DNA of 64,000 nucleotides, from assembly GCA_006384855.1 (NCBI GenBank), contig VCJN01002242.1, positions 98,064 through 162,063 on the forward strand. Reading direction: 5' to 3'. The notes below the pieces were generated by a model that did no database searches, was not told the DNA's origin, and saw only the letters and a list, made by a program, of their open reading frames with translations. Within the stretch, counting starts at the first letter, position 1, and each line of letters opens with the position of its first letter. This stretch comes from Tetraselmis striata. Its lineage: Eukaryota > Chlorophyta > Chlorodendrophyceae > Chlorodendrales > Chlorodendraceae. Made by a program: the position numbers and the translations under genes. Positions 12,401-23,974 of this stretch are shown one piece after another.

Positions 12401-15400
12401 GTCGGGGGAGGTCAGTGTACGCTTATCTGTGCTGATTTGATCGGCGCATATTTCCGGACCGGGATCATTTGACACGTCGAGGCTCGAGAAATGTCATGGA
12501 AAAAAACGCCACAACCTGCAGCGGCTGTGGCGCTTGCACAATCTCACGGATCCTTCGGCCTGACACGTCCGCAACTCACCCTCCCTGTGGCCTCTCGGAA
12601 CATGCAGAGCTGCTGGGGACGCACACCCGGCCCCCGACGTCCGAGGCGGAGGAAGGCGATCGCGAAGGAGGGGAGTCCGCCGGAGAGGAAGCGCGGGGCG
12701 CGGGAAGGACCCCTGTCGTGCGCAGGTTTGTCTCCTTCAGGGACCACCTGGCAGCCCGCAAGCGCGTCATGGAGGTGCGGCAACGCCCTCCCTTTTGCCC
12801 CTCCCCCCCCCCCCCCCCCCCCCCCATATTCCCCCGGCGCCCTCTACCTGCCTGGGTGCCGGTGCGCCCCGGTGCGGCTGACCGGGTGCCTCGCAGGGCC
12901 ACATAGAGTAGGTCTATTATGTAAATTATGATTGAAAATAGTTATTGGGTGTTATGTATCTTGTTTTAGAATACATATAATTGAACAAGATATGTAGTCT
13001 ACTTATTGGAGATGCTTATCGGTTGGATGTTTGTATCTTATTTAAAAGATATATAATTGAATATTAGGATAGGGCATAGAAATTTAATTCAACGAATTTG
13101 ACCAAACCATGAATTCATTCGAAACAGTTCATGGAGTCTATAATGGTTCTGAGACAGGAAAAACTATCGAAATTATTCATTCTGATTACAAAATACAGTC
13201 CAATCTAGTGATATAGGTAACTCTCCATTTATAAATGCAATTCGATCGTGAAAGGGTTCAAAACAATGGAATTATAGAAATGATGAGTATAGGATGGAGC
13301 AGTTTGATTAGAGAAAGACCGTAGTCGCCCGCAGGGGCCACAATTGTAGATAAAACTGATTGATTTAATGCATAACTTTTCCCCCACTCTTCCCCGCCGC
13401 ACCGACTAGATTTTTGAGGTGTCATCCGCACGCAAACCCGGATCCAAACCGGGCTCTGAGGTGCACGCGGCGCTGTACACCGACTCGACTCGTCCCACTT
13501 TCCTGCCGGAAGCACTCTTTTACAAACGTGACACGCGTTGCTCGCGCAGGGGACAGTGAACCTGCAAGCCTGGGCGGAGGTGGACCGCCTGACGGAGCAG
13601 ATGCTGGAGAACCCGGTGTTTGTGCCGACAGAAGTGCTGGAGGAGGTAGGGAGATGTGCTCTCCCCCCCCCTTCCCGGGTTGGCCTCCACAGCGGTTCCC
13701 CGGGCTTGCTAGCGGCAACAGTACCGTAGCACTTAGCGATGTCTGGTCACTGTGAGCACAACGAGCATCAGACGATTTATAATAGTATCAGATTCATCAA
13801 TATTTCAATACGTCGTGAATACAGTCATATTGTCGGCGGGTCAGCGTAACATACTACTGGTCTTCGTCACAATCACGTGGATATGACGTCGTATATTTTG
13901 TGTTCTAGTTTTAATCGACGATTAGCCCCCCCCCCCCCCCCCCCCGAGCTCGATTCATACTGGATTATGCTCACGCCCACACGGTCTTCAGGATTTCCTG
14001 CCCCCGGGAACCGCTGTGTCCTTCCTTGTCAATCTATACCAGTGCATACAGGCACAAGTATGTCTACCTGTTCCATGAAATTGGATCCACGCGCGGGCCC
14101 CCAAAAGCATGATGAACCGTTTTGAGCCACCGAGTCTGAGATCCTCAGTTCGTGTTGCATTCTGAGTTATTGTGAGGGAAGCACAGTTCTTTCTTCGACT
14201 CCAAGGAGTCAAGAGACAATAACATACAGCAAACCTCGACCGTTGTTGAATCCAAGAAAACGACACGAAGCCAGACACAAAGCCAGACACAAAACGAACA
14301 ACAGTATCACCTAACACACCCACCCACCCCTCCCCCCTCCCATGCCCCCAACACACATATACACACGCCATTCCGTCTCCTGCTCGTTTCCCTCACATGG
14401 CTTAATCGGCGTGGGAATGGTTGGAATAGATGGCGGTGCGTGTGTGGGGTGGAGGGGAAGGGGACAGAGCTGTTGCCTCTCATCCCCCCCCCCCTTCCAA
14501 ATCTCGCAGGTAGTGGATGCGGCCGCCTTTCTGACCAAGCACGGCTTTGACCGCGCGCCGCCGGATGTCAGCGTGCTCGCCGCACCGCTCAAGGTAGTAA
14601 TCAGCAGCTCATTCCCTACCCACATCCGTGTGCGTGATGTCACAAGGCGATGCATCGCTGTGTGTGCGATGTTGGACAAAGTCACCGTTGCCTTGCGTGA
14701 TCCGGCGTTGTCTCGCCACGTTGTGCCTCACCTGGTGCCCCCCCCCCCCCCCCCGGCCTTGTATGCAGCTGTGCCGCCACCTGGAGGAGAGCAACGCCGT
14801 CCTGCCATTGGAGACCTCAAGCATCGCGCTGACCAAAGCGTCCAGGTGACCTCCCGAGGCGCTCTGCGCCCCAGCGCCGGAAAGCTTGTACACACCGCGG
14901 TGCCGCCCCCGAGACACCACCCATAAATACCAGCACCGTTTGATCGGGCTCATGAGTCCATAAACTGAATTGTTTTGCCGCTGTGAAATTCAGGGGTATG
15001 TCGTGCTGAACTTCCAGATCAATGTACCTTTTATATCTTTGCGAGGGTAGAAAACATTATCGTATAACGAATGGAAGGCGTGGTTACGGTATGTGCGTGA
15101 CATGTGTACTATATATAGTGTATATGACGTAAATATACAGTGACATATTTATACGTATATTAAAAACAAGTCATACATACACATACATATATGTGTGTGT
15201 GGGAAGGGGGGGGGGGGGGGGGGGGGGGATGAAAAATTGCTTGCACTGATGAGGGTGGCCCTGCAGGTGTGCGCTGAGTGACTGATCCCCCCCCCCCCCT
15301 CCCCCCTTCTCGGCATCCCCCACCACCACCACCACCACCACCACCCGCCAGGCTGTCTCCCATCCTGAGCCCCCACTCCCTGCCGGACAAGCTCGCGCTC

Positions 15401-15948
15401 GCCAACTCGATGTGGGACATCTTCATGCGCTCGCGGCGGGTGCCGTTCAGTGAGGTGCGGCACCCGGTGGCTCCACCTGTCTGCTCCTTGTCTGCCATGG
15501 AGGCGCCCACTAACCCCCCCCCCCCCCCCCCCGCCCACTAAATGTAAAGACACCCCGAAAATTGAAGTTCCGGGTCTGCCTCCCTGTGGCGCAGGCCATC
15601 GAAACCTACGCAAAGCTGCTTGAGAAGCATGCCCCGGAAGCTGCGGAGCGCATTCAGCAGGTCAGCCACCACCCTAACCGCCTTCCCGCCCGGCATCGTG
15701 GCGCTCTACCTCCCCCCCCCTTCCCCCCCCCCCGCCCCGGGGGTTTCCCTCCCTTTCTACCAGTGCCAACCATCCATGGCATGACCCCCCCACACACACA
15801 CACCTCACTTGTTGACCCCCCCACTCCATCCCCTAACCCCCCTCCTTCCGTGCGTGTTGTCCTCGGCACCCAGGCAAAACATTTTCTCAGCCAGGCCAAA
15901 GACATGGAGCAAGGAGGAAGGAGCAAGGCGAAGCGCCCCCGCGCATGA
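6422..15948 (+). CDS. Pentatricopeptide-repeat (PPR) protein, 19 exons, probably organellar
   Basis: Helical-repeat RNA-binding protein, likely for organelle RNA processing. Exons joined in phase: 6422-6670, 7324-7397, 7626-7686, 7896-7946, 8101-8151, 8319-8409, 9708-9790, 9931-9990, 10392-10505, 10653-10771, 11626-11747, 12608-12774, 13410-13460, 13550-13645, 14510-14593, 14769-14845, 15352-15454, 15595-15660, 15874-15948, giving about 597 residues. PPR signatures: MDLYNEMCLYGIIPDV, HFRILIGAYAQAGLYADAQA, DRGFTPSRDDFHTVIRACAQ and, across the 10/11 junction, LMSVYCEAGMHDQV. The C-terminal half is helical and unrecognised, ending in a basic tail (SKAKRPRA). Exon 1 (MSGVRFLRALVAGAACRQ, transit-peptide-like) is the least certain; exon 13 is also tentative. 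All modelled introns are GT-AG. The repeats and splice phases make the identity firm, but exact target and organelle are unknown. Confidence 0.8.
8410..9707 (+). other. Long intron 6 of the PPR gene
   Basis: Intron of 1.3 kb with poly-G runs at about 8482 and 9010. Between 8870 and 8994 a short open stretch (DYKQLPMQQQIRAAIARIG) ends at a usable donor (CTGCAG|GTGGCT), so a skipped or alternative exon is possible, but the flanking exons already join in phase without it. Confidence 0.4.
10772..11625 (+). other. Intron 10 of the PPR gene, probably carrying inserted DNA
   Basis: The exons on each side join in phase and reconstruct a perfect PPR sequence, so the 854 bases between them are intronic. 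They contain a short tandem repeat (11061-11116), a poly-C run near 11220 and AT-rich unique sequence. No gene is seen. Confidence 0.5.
11061..11116. repeat. Short tandem repeat, three units of about 18-20 bases
   Basis: ATTTGACCTCTGACAGGC-type units occur three times, the middle one diverged (TTAACCTATGACAGGC). Lies inside intron 10 of the PPR gene. Confidence 0.6.
12775..13409 (+). other. Intron 12 of the PPR gene with an AT-rich island
   Basis: After a poly-C run near the donor, 12905-13380 is strongly AT-rich, unlike the GC-rich flanks. It includes two related units around 12955 and 13035 (TATCTTGTTTTAGAATACAT and TATCTTATTTAAAAGATATA). No gene is recognised; an organelle-DNA or transposon insertion is possible. 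Confidence 0.5.
13646..14509 (+). other. Intron 14 of the PPR gene
   Basis: About 860 bases holding a poly-C run at about 13926 and otherwise unique sequence. No exon or repeat was recognised in it. Confidence 0.4.
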
Positions 15949-18595
15949 GTGTGAGATAGGCCGACAGTACCCCACGCCGCCGCGCACGCAGCAAGAGGTA
16001 GATAGCTCATACTCCGTTGGCCGGTCGCGCTATTGGCAGCGAACTGTAAGTGGCGCACTTACTGCGTGCTGAAGGCAATCTCGCAAGCGGCGCCCTCCTG
16101 CCTTTGTGCCGGACCCCAATGGGCTCTCTCGGAAGAAATGAGATGGATTGCCCAATCCTTTTGCTAGCCCACCGGCTACATTACCCGCAGTCGCTATTGC
16201 GGATGGGAATACCATAAAGACATATGCGAAGGTACGGCCGCTTGCTAGATGGTGGCTTCTTGTGCGCCCCTCTGGGTGTGCAGGTTCCACATACCACGCA
16301 CCCCTGGCATACGAATACGGCCGATTAACGACCCAATCTAAGCCAAACCAAGAAAGCATGCAAACATCTTGCATGTAGCTGTGTTATGGTAGCTTAATGT
16401 ATGTATGAAGTAACTTGACAGTTGAATCAGCGATGCGTCGATTTTTCAGAAAATTGTAAGAGAACGGGTTCTATATCACTGGCCTACAATTCCATCAATT
16501 GCATTGCCAGCGATTTGAAGTAGTCGCTACAAGCAGCGAGCTATGCCAATGAGGCAATGGTCTACTGACTATGCCAGACCTACGACTGCAGTTGGCGCAC
16601 GAGGTCAAGTGCTGGGGCGGCTTCGGCCGATGTCCCAGGGCGAACTTTACTTTACTTTTACCAGCAGCGAGCGTTCGCATTGCCAGCGCTTTGAAGTACC
16701 AGAGTTTTTTTCCATTACCAGCAGCGAGTAGCGAGTACCAGTACTCATAGCCTCCCAACCGTGATATCGTAATCGGACGGCTGTGTAATTAAGGACCGTG
16801 GGTGGGCGGGTGGGCGGGTGGATTATAGTACTTAGTAGTACATTCCAGTAGATAAGCGCTTAAGTCATGCACCTATAGGCCCGATCCGCTGCACTATACG
16901 GGTACCCGTACGGCAATAAAGCTCATCCCCGAAAAATCGACGCTTCGCTGGATAATCATGTATTATGATGTCATCAAAATAACATTCAAACGAGTCGTTT
17001 GGGTATGATCCGCCGCTCCCATGTTCGTGCGTGGTTGTGGGTCTTAGTCGGATGTCTCAGTACGACGATGACCGCACAACATATGAGAAACTTGACGTAA
17101 TTTCTTGTCCCTGCGACTTTGCCTCGTACGGGCAGGAGCCGTTGCTGCCAATTTTATGATGCTCGTGACTTATAAGATGGAGCAGTGGCGGATTGTTTCG
17201 ATTGGCAAAACGGCTTGCATCGGCCAATAGGCTAAAGATTGCTGCCGCAAACCAACGCGGGCGTCCTTTACCACATGGGACGCCCGCTGCCGCATGCTAG
17301 CATCTTTCTGAAGAGATCATGAGGCAATTTGTGATAACCTCACAGGGGGTGCGCTTACAGGGGTGTGTAGGGGAAGTCCTGCCGCTGAGTAACAGTGGTG
17401 TCTGAGAAGACGCCGCTGCACTCCCCGGAGCGGGTGGGCGGGAGATGCTGAAAATACTGGCGGTTGTGAGGAACAGCCCCGGGTTTTTTCCCCACCACGT
17501 TTCTAGCCAGCCCGGGGGCCAGCCCCGGGTCTGCGGGCCGTTGGGTCCCCTCACGGAGCCAATTACCAATTACTACTGTTTGTAACTAATCAATGTAACT
17601 ATATCTTTTTTCTAATAATCCTTGGTCTTTAGCTCCTGTTGCCTCATCCATCATCTCTGCAGTTGTGGCCCCCAACTGGTGTGGCCCTGGCCCCCAGGCC
17701 ACTACGAAACATGCCATCATCACGACGCGCGGCGCTCAACCAACCGCCGCGTATACTTCGCCACAAAAGGTACACACCGGTAAATGACACGCAGGTTGCA
17801 CCGGCTGCCAAGATGCGGCATCATCCGGCCTTTTATTCTTTCGATCACCAGGCAGGCCCGCAGCAATTGAGTTGCACGTTTCATATTCTGAGCCCTGATG
17901 GACAGCGTTATAAACCCCGCTCACATCATACACACACAGTTGGTAGCCAACGATCATTTTCATAAGATGGCGTCGATTCCGTGTACGTTGTGAGGCGACC
18001 TCACGCGAGTTCCTTGCATAATGCATGTGACCGCTTGATCACTTCTTGACGAGCTGGGGAGGCTGTTCCGACGAGTTGTAATATTTTCTTCTCAGAGCTT
18101 GGCCGATTATTGTCCGATCCCAGCGGAATAGGCTAAATCTCGATGTTTTCGAGTGAGGGTTACGGTGATATCATCACATCATAAATTGTTTGTCCAGTTC
18201 TCAAGCACGGCGCGCTGTAGCGAATAGTTGTTCAGCTATAGCGACTGGTACTTCTGCAGATGTTCTTTGGCCGATCCGTGATGAATAAACGGATGCAGAG
18301 TAAGGCTGGATGCAAACGCGCACAGCAGTTTTTCTCCAGGGCGTGCCCCGCCTTGGCAGCATAGTTCAGTTCAAAGAGAGCGAGAACCATTCTGCATGCA
18401 GTGACTTTTAAATTAGGGTTTAAAACCTAATGGCCTAGCTAACCTTAGGTTCGACCTACATTTTCTAGGGGCTCAACCCAAAATGCAGCTTTGATCGTCG
18501 GATGGTTGACGGCCGTGTCCACATTGGTGCGGCCGCGGCACCAGCGGATACAGTGGAAGATATAGCTGGCGTCCGCGCTTGGCTCTCGGCGGACG
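15949..18595. other. Intergenic region, no gene recognised
   Basis: Holds the 3' flank of the PPR gene, scattered short repeats of GCCAGCG and ACCAGCAGCGAG between 16500 and 16740, and a G-rich run of GGGTGGGCGGGTGGGCGGGT at 16800-16822 able to form a G-quadruplex. Open frames at 17297-17569 (-) and 17639-17965 (+) resemble no family I know and show no splice-linked partners. Confidence 0.4.
16045..16049 (+). terminator. Possible TGTAA polyadenylation signal of the PPR gene
   Basis: TGTAA lies about 100 bases after the PPR stop codon. TGTAA is the usual poly(A) signal in Chlamydomonas and its relatives; here assignment rests only on position. Confidence 0.3.
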
Positions 18596-21500
18596 TCACA
18601 GGCGCGGGTTGTCCGGGTAGGGCTCAGCACCGGAAGCATCCTGCGGGCACCCGGCGTCCCGCAGCCAGGCCAGCAGCTCCGCGCAGCCGCGGCGCCGCGC
18701 GGCGGCGTACGTGGCGGAGTCCCACGGGCAGCCGACGCCGGCGAGCCACTTGAGCGCGGGCAGCTGCCCGGCGGCGGCGGCCGCCGCGGGCGCGCCCTCG
18801 TCCAGCGGGCAGCCCTCCGCCCACATCCACGCCAGCGCCGCCAGCTGCCCCGCGCGCGCCGCGACCGCGATGGTGCGCGTGTCCCACGGGCAGCCCTGCT
18901 GCCGCACCCAGCGGAGCACCGCCAGGCGGCCCGCCTCCGCCGCGCGGTCGCACGTCCAGCTGTCCCAGGGGCAGCCCTGTCGGGGCAACGCGGGGCAGCG
19001 GTGAGGGGAGAGAGTCAGCGGAAACGAACGCCCCCTCCAACCAAGAAAGCGGCGACAGGAAAAAGGGGGGGGCACCATGTCGGCAATTAAATAAGCAGGA
19101 GTTACGAAGTACATCCTTCGGCGATGTGGTCCCCGACGTCACCAGGGACTGCTTCATCTCTACTCGTATCATGCCATACGATTACACCCGTCCACGAAAA
19201 ATCCGGGACAGACCAGATGCGGTAAGATGTCATAATACTATGGCACCTCTGTGCGCTCTTGTGGCCTCATTTATATTCATTTTTCTACTGCAACCGTAGT
19301 GTCGACATGGATTCTCCCCCTCTCTTCCCCTCCGCCGTCTACCACGCAGTTTCGGCTCCCGACACACCCCAGCCGTCAGGGAAAAAAAACAGTCGAACTG
19401 GCGCCAAAGACCGGGGCTGGGGCTCCAGCAATGTGCCGGAGGTGCATGCCGGGGCGCCATCCAGTCCGCTGCAGCGCAGATTTCAGTCCGTGAAAGTAAA
19501 GCCAACGGTGGACGCGCATACCAAATAAGCCATCCAGGACATCAATGCGCCGCCATGTCGCGGCGAGGGCTGTGCGCAGTGCTCATGCGATAAATGCATA
19601 TGGATACCGGCGCGGTAATACTGTCTCGTCAATAAGTGTCCAGACCCAACCTGTCCAGAGGTCAGATGTCGACGAAACTATCAGCGGAAGTATAGCAAAT
19701 GTTCGTATCGCTTGCATGCAAGCCCAGTTTGAGGCTTAACTCAACAGTCCATTAGGATAGAAGTTTGGCAATTTGAACTTGAATAGAACAGACAATGTCC
19801 TGGTATATTTTGCCTTTTTCTTGAACGACATCAGACAGGTAGATTTTAGTCATGTTGCGAATCGATTTCGGATAGCACGAAATACATTGTTTGAGTTTGT
19901 ATCGCCCGTTTATTCAGGAAAAAGTATGCGTGCATCGTTTGAAATACGCTAGCGATATGTGAATGATTAACGATAAGAGAACGCTAATCATGCTGGCAGC
20001 ATTATGCGTTATACTTTTTACGTGTCAGATAATCCTTGTACGGTGTAACTAAACGCTTGTACATACCGGTAAGGATAACTTGTCACATTTGGTGAGGATA
20101 TGGCAGACATGAAGGATTATACAGTGCTGTCTATCACGTCCAGACAGTATAATACAATGGAACCCCCCAGCAAATATAAGAACTGAGTAGAGTAATACCT
20201 AAATAGAGTAGAAATAGGTGAAAACGCTGGAAGGGTGGCAAAACACGGTCAGGCAGCGCCGTTCAATTCTGTGCCACATATGCGCAAGTGTTATAGTAAG
20301 GGCGCCTGGTACCCGTAGGCACAGAGGATGCATGGCCATCATAAGACACAGGAGGCGCTGCTGGGGGCCGCAGCAAAGAATCTTGGAGGAGGGGTGGGGA
20401 GAGGAGGGGGGGGGGGGGGGGGGGGCTGCTTTCCCACCTGCGAACGCGCCCACATGAGGATCTCGAGGTGCCCGCCGCGCGCCGCCGCCGCGCAGGTGCC
20501 CTCGTCCCAGGGCGCCCCGTGCTGCTTGGCCCACATGAGCAGCGCCATGTGCCCGCCGCCCGCGGCCGCCGTGGCGGTGCCCTCGTCCCAGGGGCAGCCG
20601 CGCTGCCGCGCGTACTGCAGCACGTCGAGGTGGCCCCCGCGTGCGGCCGCGGCGCACGTCCACACGTCCCACCGGCAGCCGTGGTGGCGCAGCCACTGCA
20701 GCAGCCCGTAGTTGCCCGCCCCCGCGGCCGCCTCGCACGCGCGGCTGCTCCACGGGCAGTGCTGCCCGCGCAGCCACTGGCACACCGGCATGCTGCCCTG
20801 CCCCGCCGCCAGCGCAAACAGCCGCGTGCTCCGCGGCAGCCCGCCGGAGGTGAGCGCCCAGTACAGCAGCGGCACGCCGCGGACCAGCAAGGGCACGGGG
20901 ATGCGGAAGCGCCGCTCCTCCGCCTCCTCGCGCTCGGTCACGTACTCCTCCAGGTCGCGGCTCACGCTGCGCAGGACTCCCAGCCAGGATGGGTCCACAC
21001 GATCTGCGATCATACGGATGATGTCTGCTGGCAGCGCTGGCCTGCGTGGGAGGGGCAGAGGGGAAGATGCTGGTCAGCGGCAACAGCACCCTGTCGACAC
21101 CCACCGTGCAGCCGCCAGGCAAGGTGCCCAAGCGAGAGAAGCAGAGAGAGCTAGACACAGAGGGGTGACGGAAATCGATAAATGAAAGAACACGAATAGA
21201 TAATTCAAGTTTGTGATGAGCAGGACCTTGTTGTGCATAAAGTAGCTGGTGGACATCAATGCTCATGCAAACATGGCCCAAACAGCTATAGACACCGCCC
21301 CCCTCCCCCGCGCCCTACTTCTTGCACCGACAACATGTACCCCTCTGAGGCTCGTCTTGTTCCGAGACCCGGCAACTCGCCCTGCTATACTCTGCTCTCC
21401 ATATTGTACGAATTTGGGGGCGGGCAATAGCTTGCACACTGTTTTCCAATGGCGCCGCCTATGGTACATGTATGTACTTCAGCTGATTTCTGTACTGGCT

Positions 21501-21947
21501 CACTGGGCTGGCGTTCTGCATGGTGGTCGAGAATGCGCATACTCACCGGCCCTGCACTTCAGTACCAAGGTGGGAGAATTCGTTTCAAAGTGCTGCGTGT
21601 GTATGGCACCGAGCGGGAGAGGCGAAGGGTGAACGGTGGACTCGAGCTGTGCGCTGAACGGACGAAAGCTCCCCCCCCCCCCCCCCCGCCCGCGCCGCGC
21701 CGCCCCTGCCCCCGCCCGCTGCCAGACCGGACCCCGGCAGACCAGCGCATGCGGGGATACTGAAGCGAACAAGCGCTCACCATGCCTCCCCTTCGGACTC
21801 CTCGCGCGTGGTCACCGGGCTGCAGGCCGCCGCCTCGCCAGCGTCATAGAGCAGCGTGGAGGAGGACGCTGCGCGCTGCGGCTGCACCCAGTCGCCGCTC
21901 TTGTGGAGCAGGCTGCTGCCGCTGTCGGTCCGCCTGTCCAGCGCCAT
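18596..21947 (-). CDS. F-box-like/ankyrin-repeat protein 1 (CPWD repeats)
   Basis: Three exons (21781-21947, 20438-21041, 18596-18976) join in phase to 383 residues; the first splice completes a Trp codon. Residues 1-55 are polar. Residues about 56-90 (LPADIIRMIADRVDPSWLG, then LRSVSRDLEEY) look like a degenerate F-box helix set. From about residue 110 there are some nine short ankyrin-type repeats of 26-27 residues with pattern GCPWD..TC..AA..G.L..L.WAR, the last incomplete. The second splice falls exactly between two repeats, restoring ARSQGCPWDSWTC. Such repeats mediate protein binding. With an F-box this would be an SCF substrate adaptor, but the F-box reading is inference. Start is the first ATG of the open exon. 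Same architecture as the gene at 57409. Its 1.46 kb second intron starts with a poly-C run in the sense strand. Confidence 0.85.
18977..20437 (-). other. Intron 2 of ankyrin gene 1
   Basis: About 1.46 kb. The part at 19740-20260 is AT-rich; 20409-20425 is a pure G run (poly-C in the transcript) 12 bases inside the 5' splice site. Short open frames at 19230-19540 are not supported as exons. Confidence 0.5.
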
Positions 21948-22449
21948 CGCACCCAGCCCTGGCCTCGCCCCACGGCGACGAATCCGCGCAGGGCGACGCC
22001 GGCGCTGGCGAGAGGGCACCGATGAACCGAGAAGGTACGGGTATCCGCGCGAATTAATTCGCAGCGTCTACAGTGCGGACGCCGACAGCCCACGGCTTGC
22101 TGCGCCTGGGGCATTCAGGCTGGGCGGTACGGCACCCAAGTCGACTCGCAGTAAGAAGCAGTATGGAGACTGACTGCTGCGTTATGGGCAGGTGGGTTGC
22201 CGTGTGCACGTCGAGCAGCAGTGAGGCGCGACGTGTCAGCCCGCCCCGCCCGTGTCTGCAACCGAAGAGGCATCTGGCCCTATGCATAACCGGCGCGCGG
22301 ATGTCGACATGCCGCGGCGCCCCGCCATATCAGCAATCGTTATCAGGCGCGCGCGGCGCGCGGCCGATGCTGATGGTACGGGCACCTGCTCTATATATGT
22401 ACATATATATATGTGTACAGGTATGTAAATAAATAATTGTGATTACGTA
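21948..22449. other. 5' flank of ankyrin gene 1
   Basis: GC-rich upstream sequence, presumably promoter and 5' UTR of the minus-strand ankyrin gene, with CG-dinucleotide-rich GCGCGCGCGGCGCGCGG near 22350 and alternating AT near 22400. No defined element recognised. Confidence 0.35.
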
Positions 22450-23821
22450 CACCAGTCCACATAAGTCTTTGCACATAAAATCCGCGCCTATCCTCGCCTT
22501 GGTGTCCAAGCCATGGGGCCACGGGGCCAAGTGTGTGCAAGCCTCCTACGCCAAGGAGGCAGCCGTTTCTCCCGGTTATCACACTTTTAGAATTGTTCTT
22601 CGGCAATGGCATTGTTTGGCACATGGCTAAAACCACCGAAAAACGGGGCGATAAATAGGGTGCAACTTGTTGGCGGTGTAGCTACGACCATCCGTCGCAT
22701 ATGCCCGCGCGCTGCCGGTGCTGGGTGGGCATATGCATGCGCTGTATCACGACGGAGCTTGAGCCCAATCCATGCACGCTACCGATGCAATGCATGGCAT
22801 TTCCATGACAGAGTGGCAGTAATGACGTCGTCGTGATGGGGCCAATCATCCCACTTACTTTCCAAGCGGCAAGATAAGCGCCGTTGGCCGCGCCTCGGTG
22901 GGTGAAAGTAGCACACATAAAGTGCCTCCGATTCCATAGACGCATGCTTATACCGTCCGCACCGTAGGCTAAGCGCGGGCTGGCCCCCTCGACATCAATG
23001 TCGCCACTGCTGCACAGATATGCGCGCAAGTTGTAACACAATTCATGCATCATCCCAGGGGAAAAGCCAAATTGATGACGGGGTCCGCGCGACGTGGAGA
23101 CCTATCCAAGGGGTCCTCGCGCCTGGAAGCTTGCGTGGAAGGGCACATAACAAGCCCCCATGCTGCGCTCCCCACCCACAGTGAGTGGGCTGGCTGGAAT
23201 ACCAGAACAGTGGGGGGGGGGGGGGGGGGTGGGGGGGACTTTTTTGACAGGTCACAACATTTCGACGTTTCATCAGAGTGAGCTGTAAATTATTGCGATG
23301 GAAAGCGCAGGTCACGGGCTTTCCATCGCACTAACTTACAGCCCACTCTGATGAAACTTCGAAACTTCAATGAAACTTCAATGTTGTGAACTCAAATGTG
23401 ATTGCAATACAATTGCTTCTTGCAGGCCGAACAACCAGTTTGCGAATGTCGGATGCAGGCCGCTAGCTGACCATAGACTCCAAACCATGCGCCGCGCGGC
23501 ATGAGGTAGGTGGCCGACACATGTATCTCGGCGACTATGGGAGAAAAACACGGTTCTTTAGGTCCAAATGTCGGCGTGCCGTGCGCTCAAACCGTTCACA
23601 GCCCGGCCGTGCAGCACTTGTTACACTGGTAGTGCCGCAAAACAGGCGCCGCGCGCGCCACGCGTGGGGTGGCATTGGCCCGAGCACACCATGTGCACGC
23701 TCTCATCCATGGTTATCCTTGCAATGGCTACAACGGCGTACACTATGCGTGGGTGTACCGACTAGAAGCGACCAAACCCAAATCATACCCAAACAAATGC
23801 ATAGACTTCTGTGGGCTGCTG
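22450..23821 (+). mobile_element. TIR DNA element, copy 2 (1.37 kb)
   Basis: Aligns along its length with copy 1 in the same orientation, including the left end CACCAGTCCACATAAGTCTT and right end AGACTTCTGTGGGCTGCTG, with TA outside both ends. Internal changes include a poly-G run at about 23213-23238. The hairpin is at 23254-23387, its right arm lengthened by a local duplication of GAAACTTC. No coding frame is shared with copy 1. Confidence 0.8.
23254..23387. repeat. Internal hairpin of TIR element copy 2
   Basis: CATTTCGACGTTTCATCAGA on the left pairs with TCTGATGAAACTTCGAAA and the following bases on the right. It occupies the same place as the hairpin of copy 1. Confidence 0.65.
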
Positions 23822-23901
23822 TACAAAATCGTAGTATATATACTACTAAATCAAAATATGATACTACATCGAACAATAATAGATAGTACATCTACAAAAC
23901 A

Positions 23902-23903
23902 GA

Positions 23904-23972
<69 letters not shown>
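23902..23972. repeat. Compound microsatellite (AT)n-(GT)n
   Basis: About 38 bases of alternating AT followed by about 32 bases of alternating GT, just beyond the right end of TIR copy 2. Confidence 0.95.

Positions 23973-23974
<2 letters not shown>

Noticed and set aside
13414-13755. Long + strand frame reading through exons 13 and 14 of the PPR gene
   Set aside because: Gly/Pro-rich shadow; the other frame (NLQAWAEVDRLTEQMLENPV) is clearly the coding one and has splice sites at both ends.
16800-16822. GGGTGGGC repeat as a promoter element
   Set aside because: No gene starts nearby on either strand; kept only as a possible G-quadruplex.
17297-17965. Two open frames of about 90-108 codons
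   Set aside because: Low information, no recognisable motif, and composition matches noncoding surroundings.
20468-21185. Long + strand frames opposite the ankyrin exons
   Set aside because: GC-rich antisense shadows of the repeat exons, with Arg/Ala/Pro composition.
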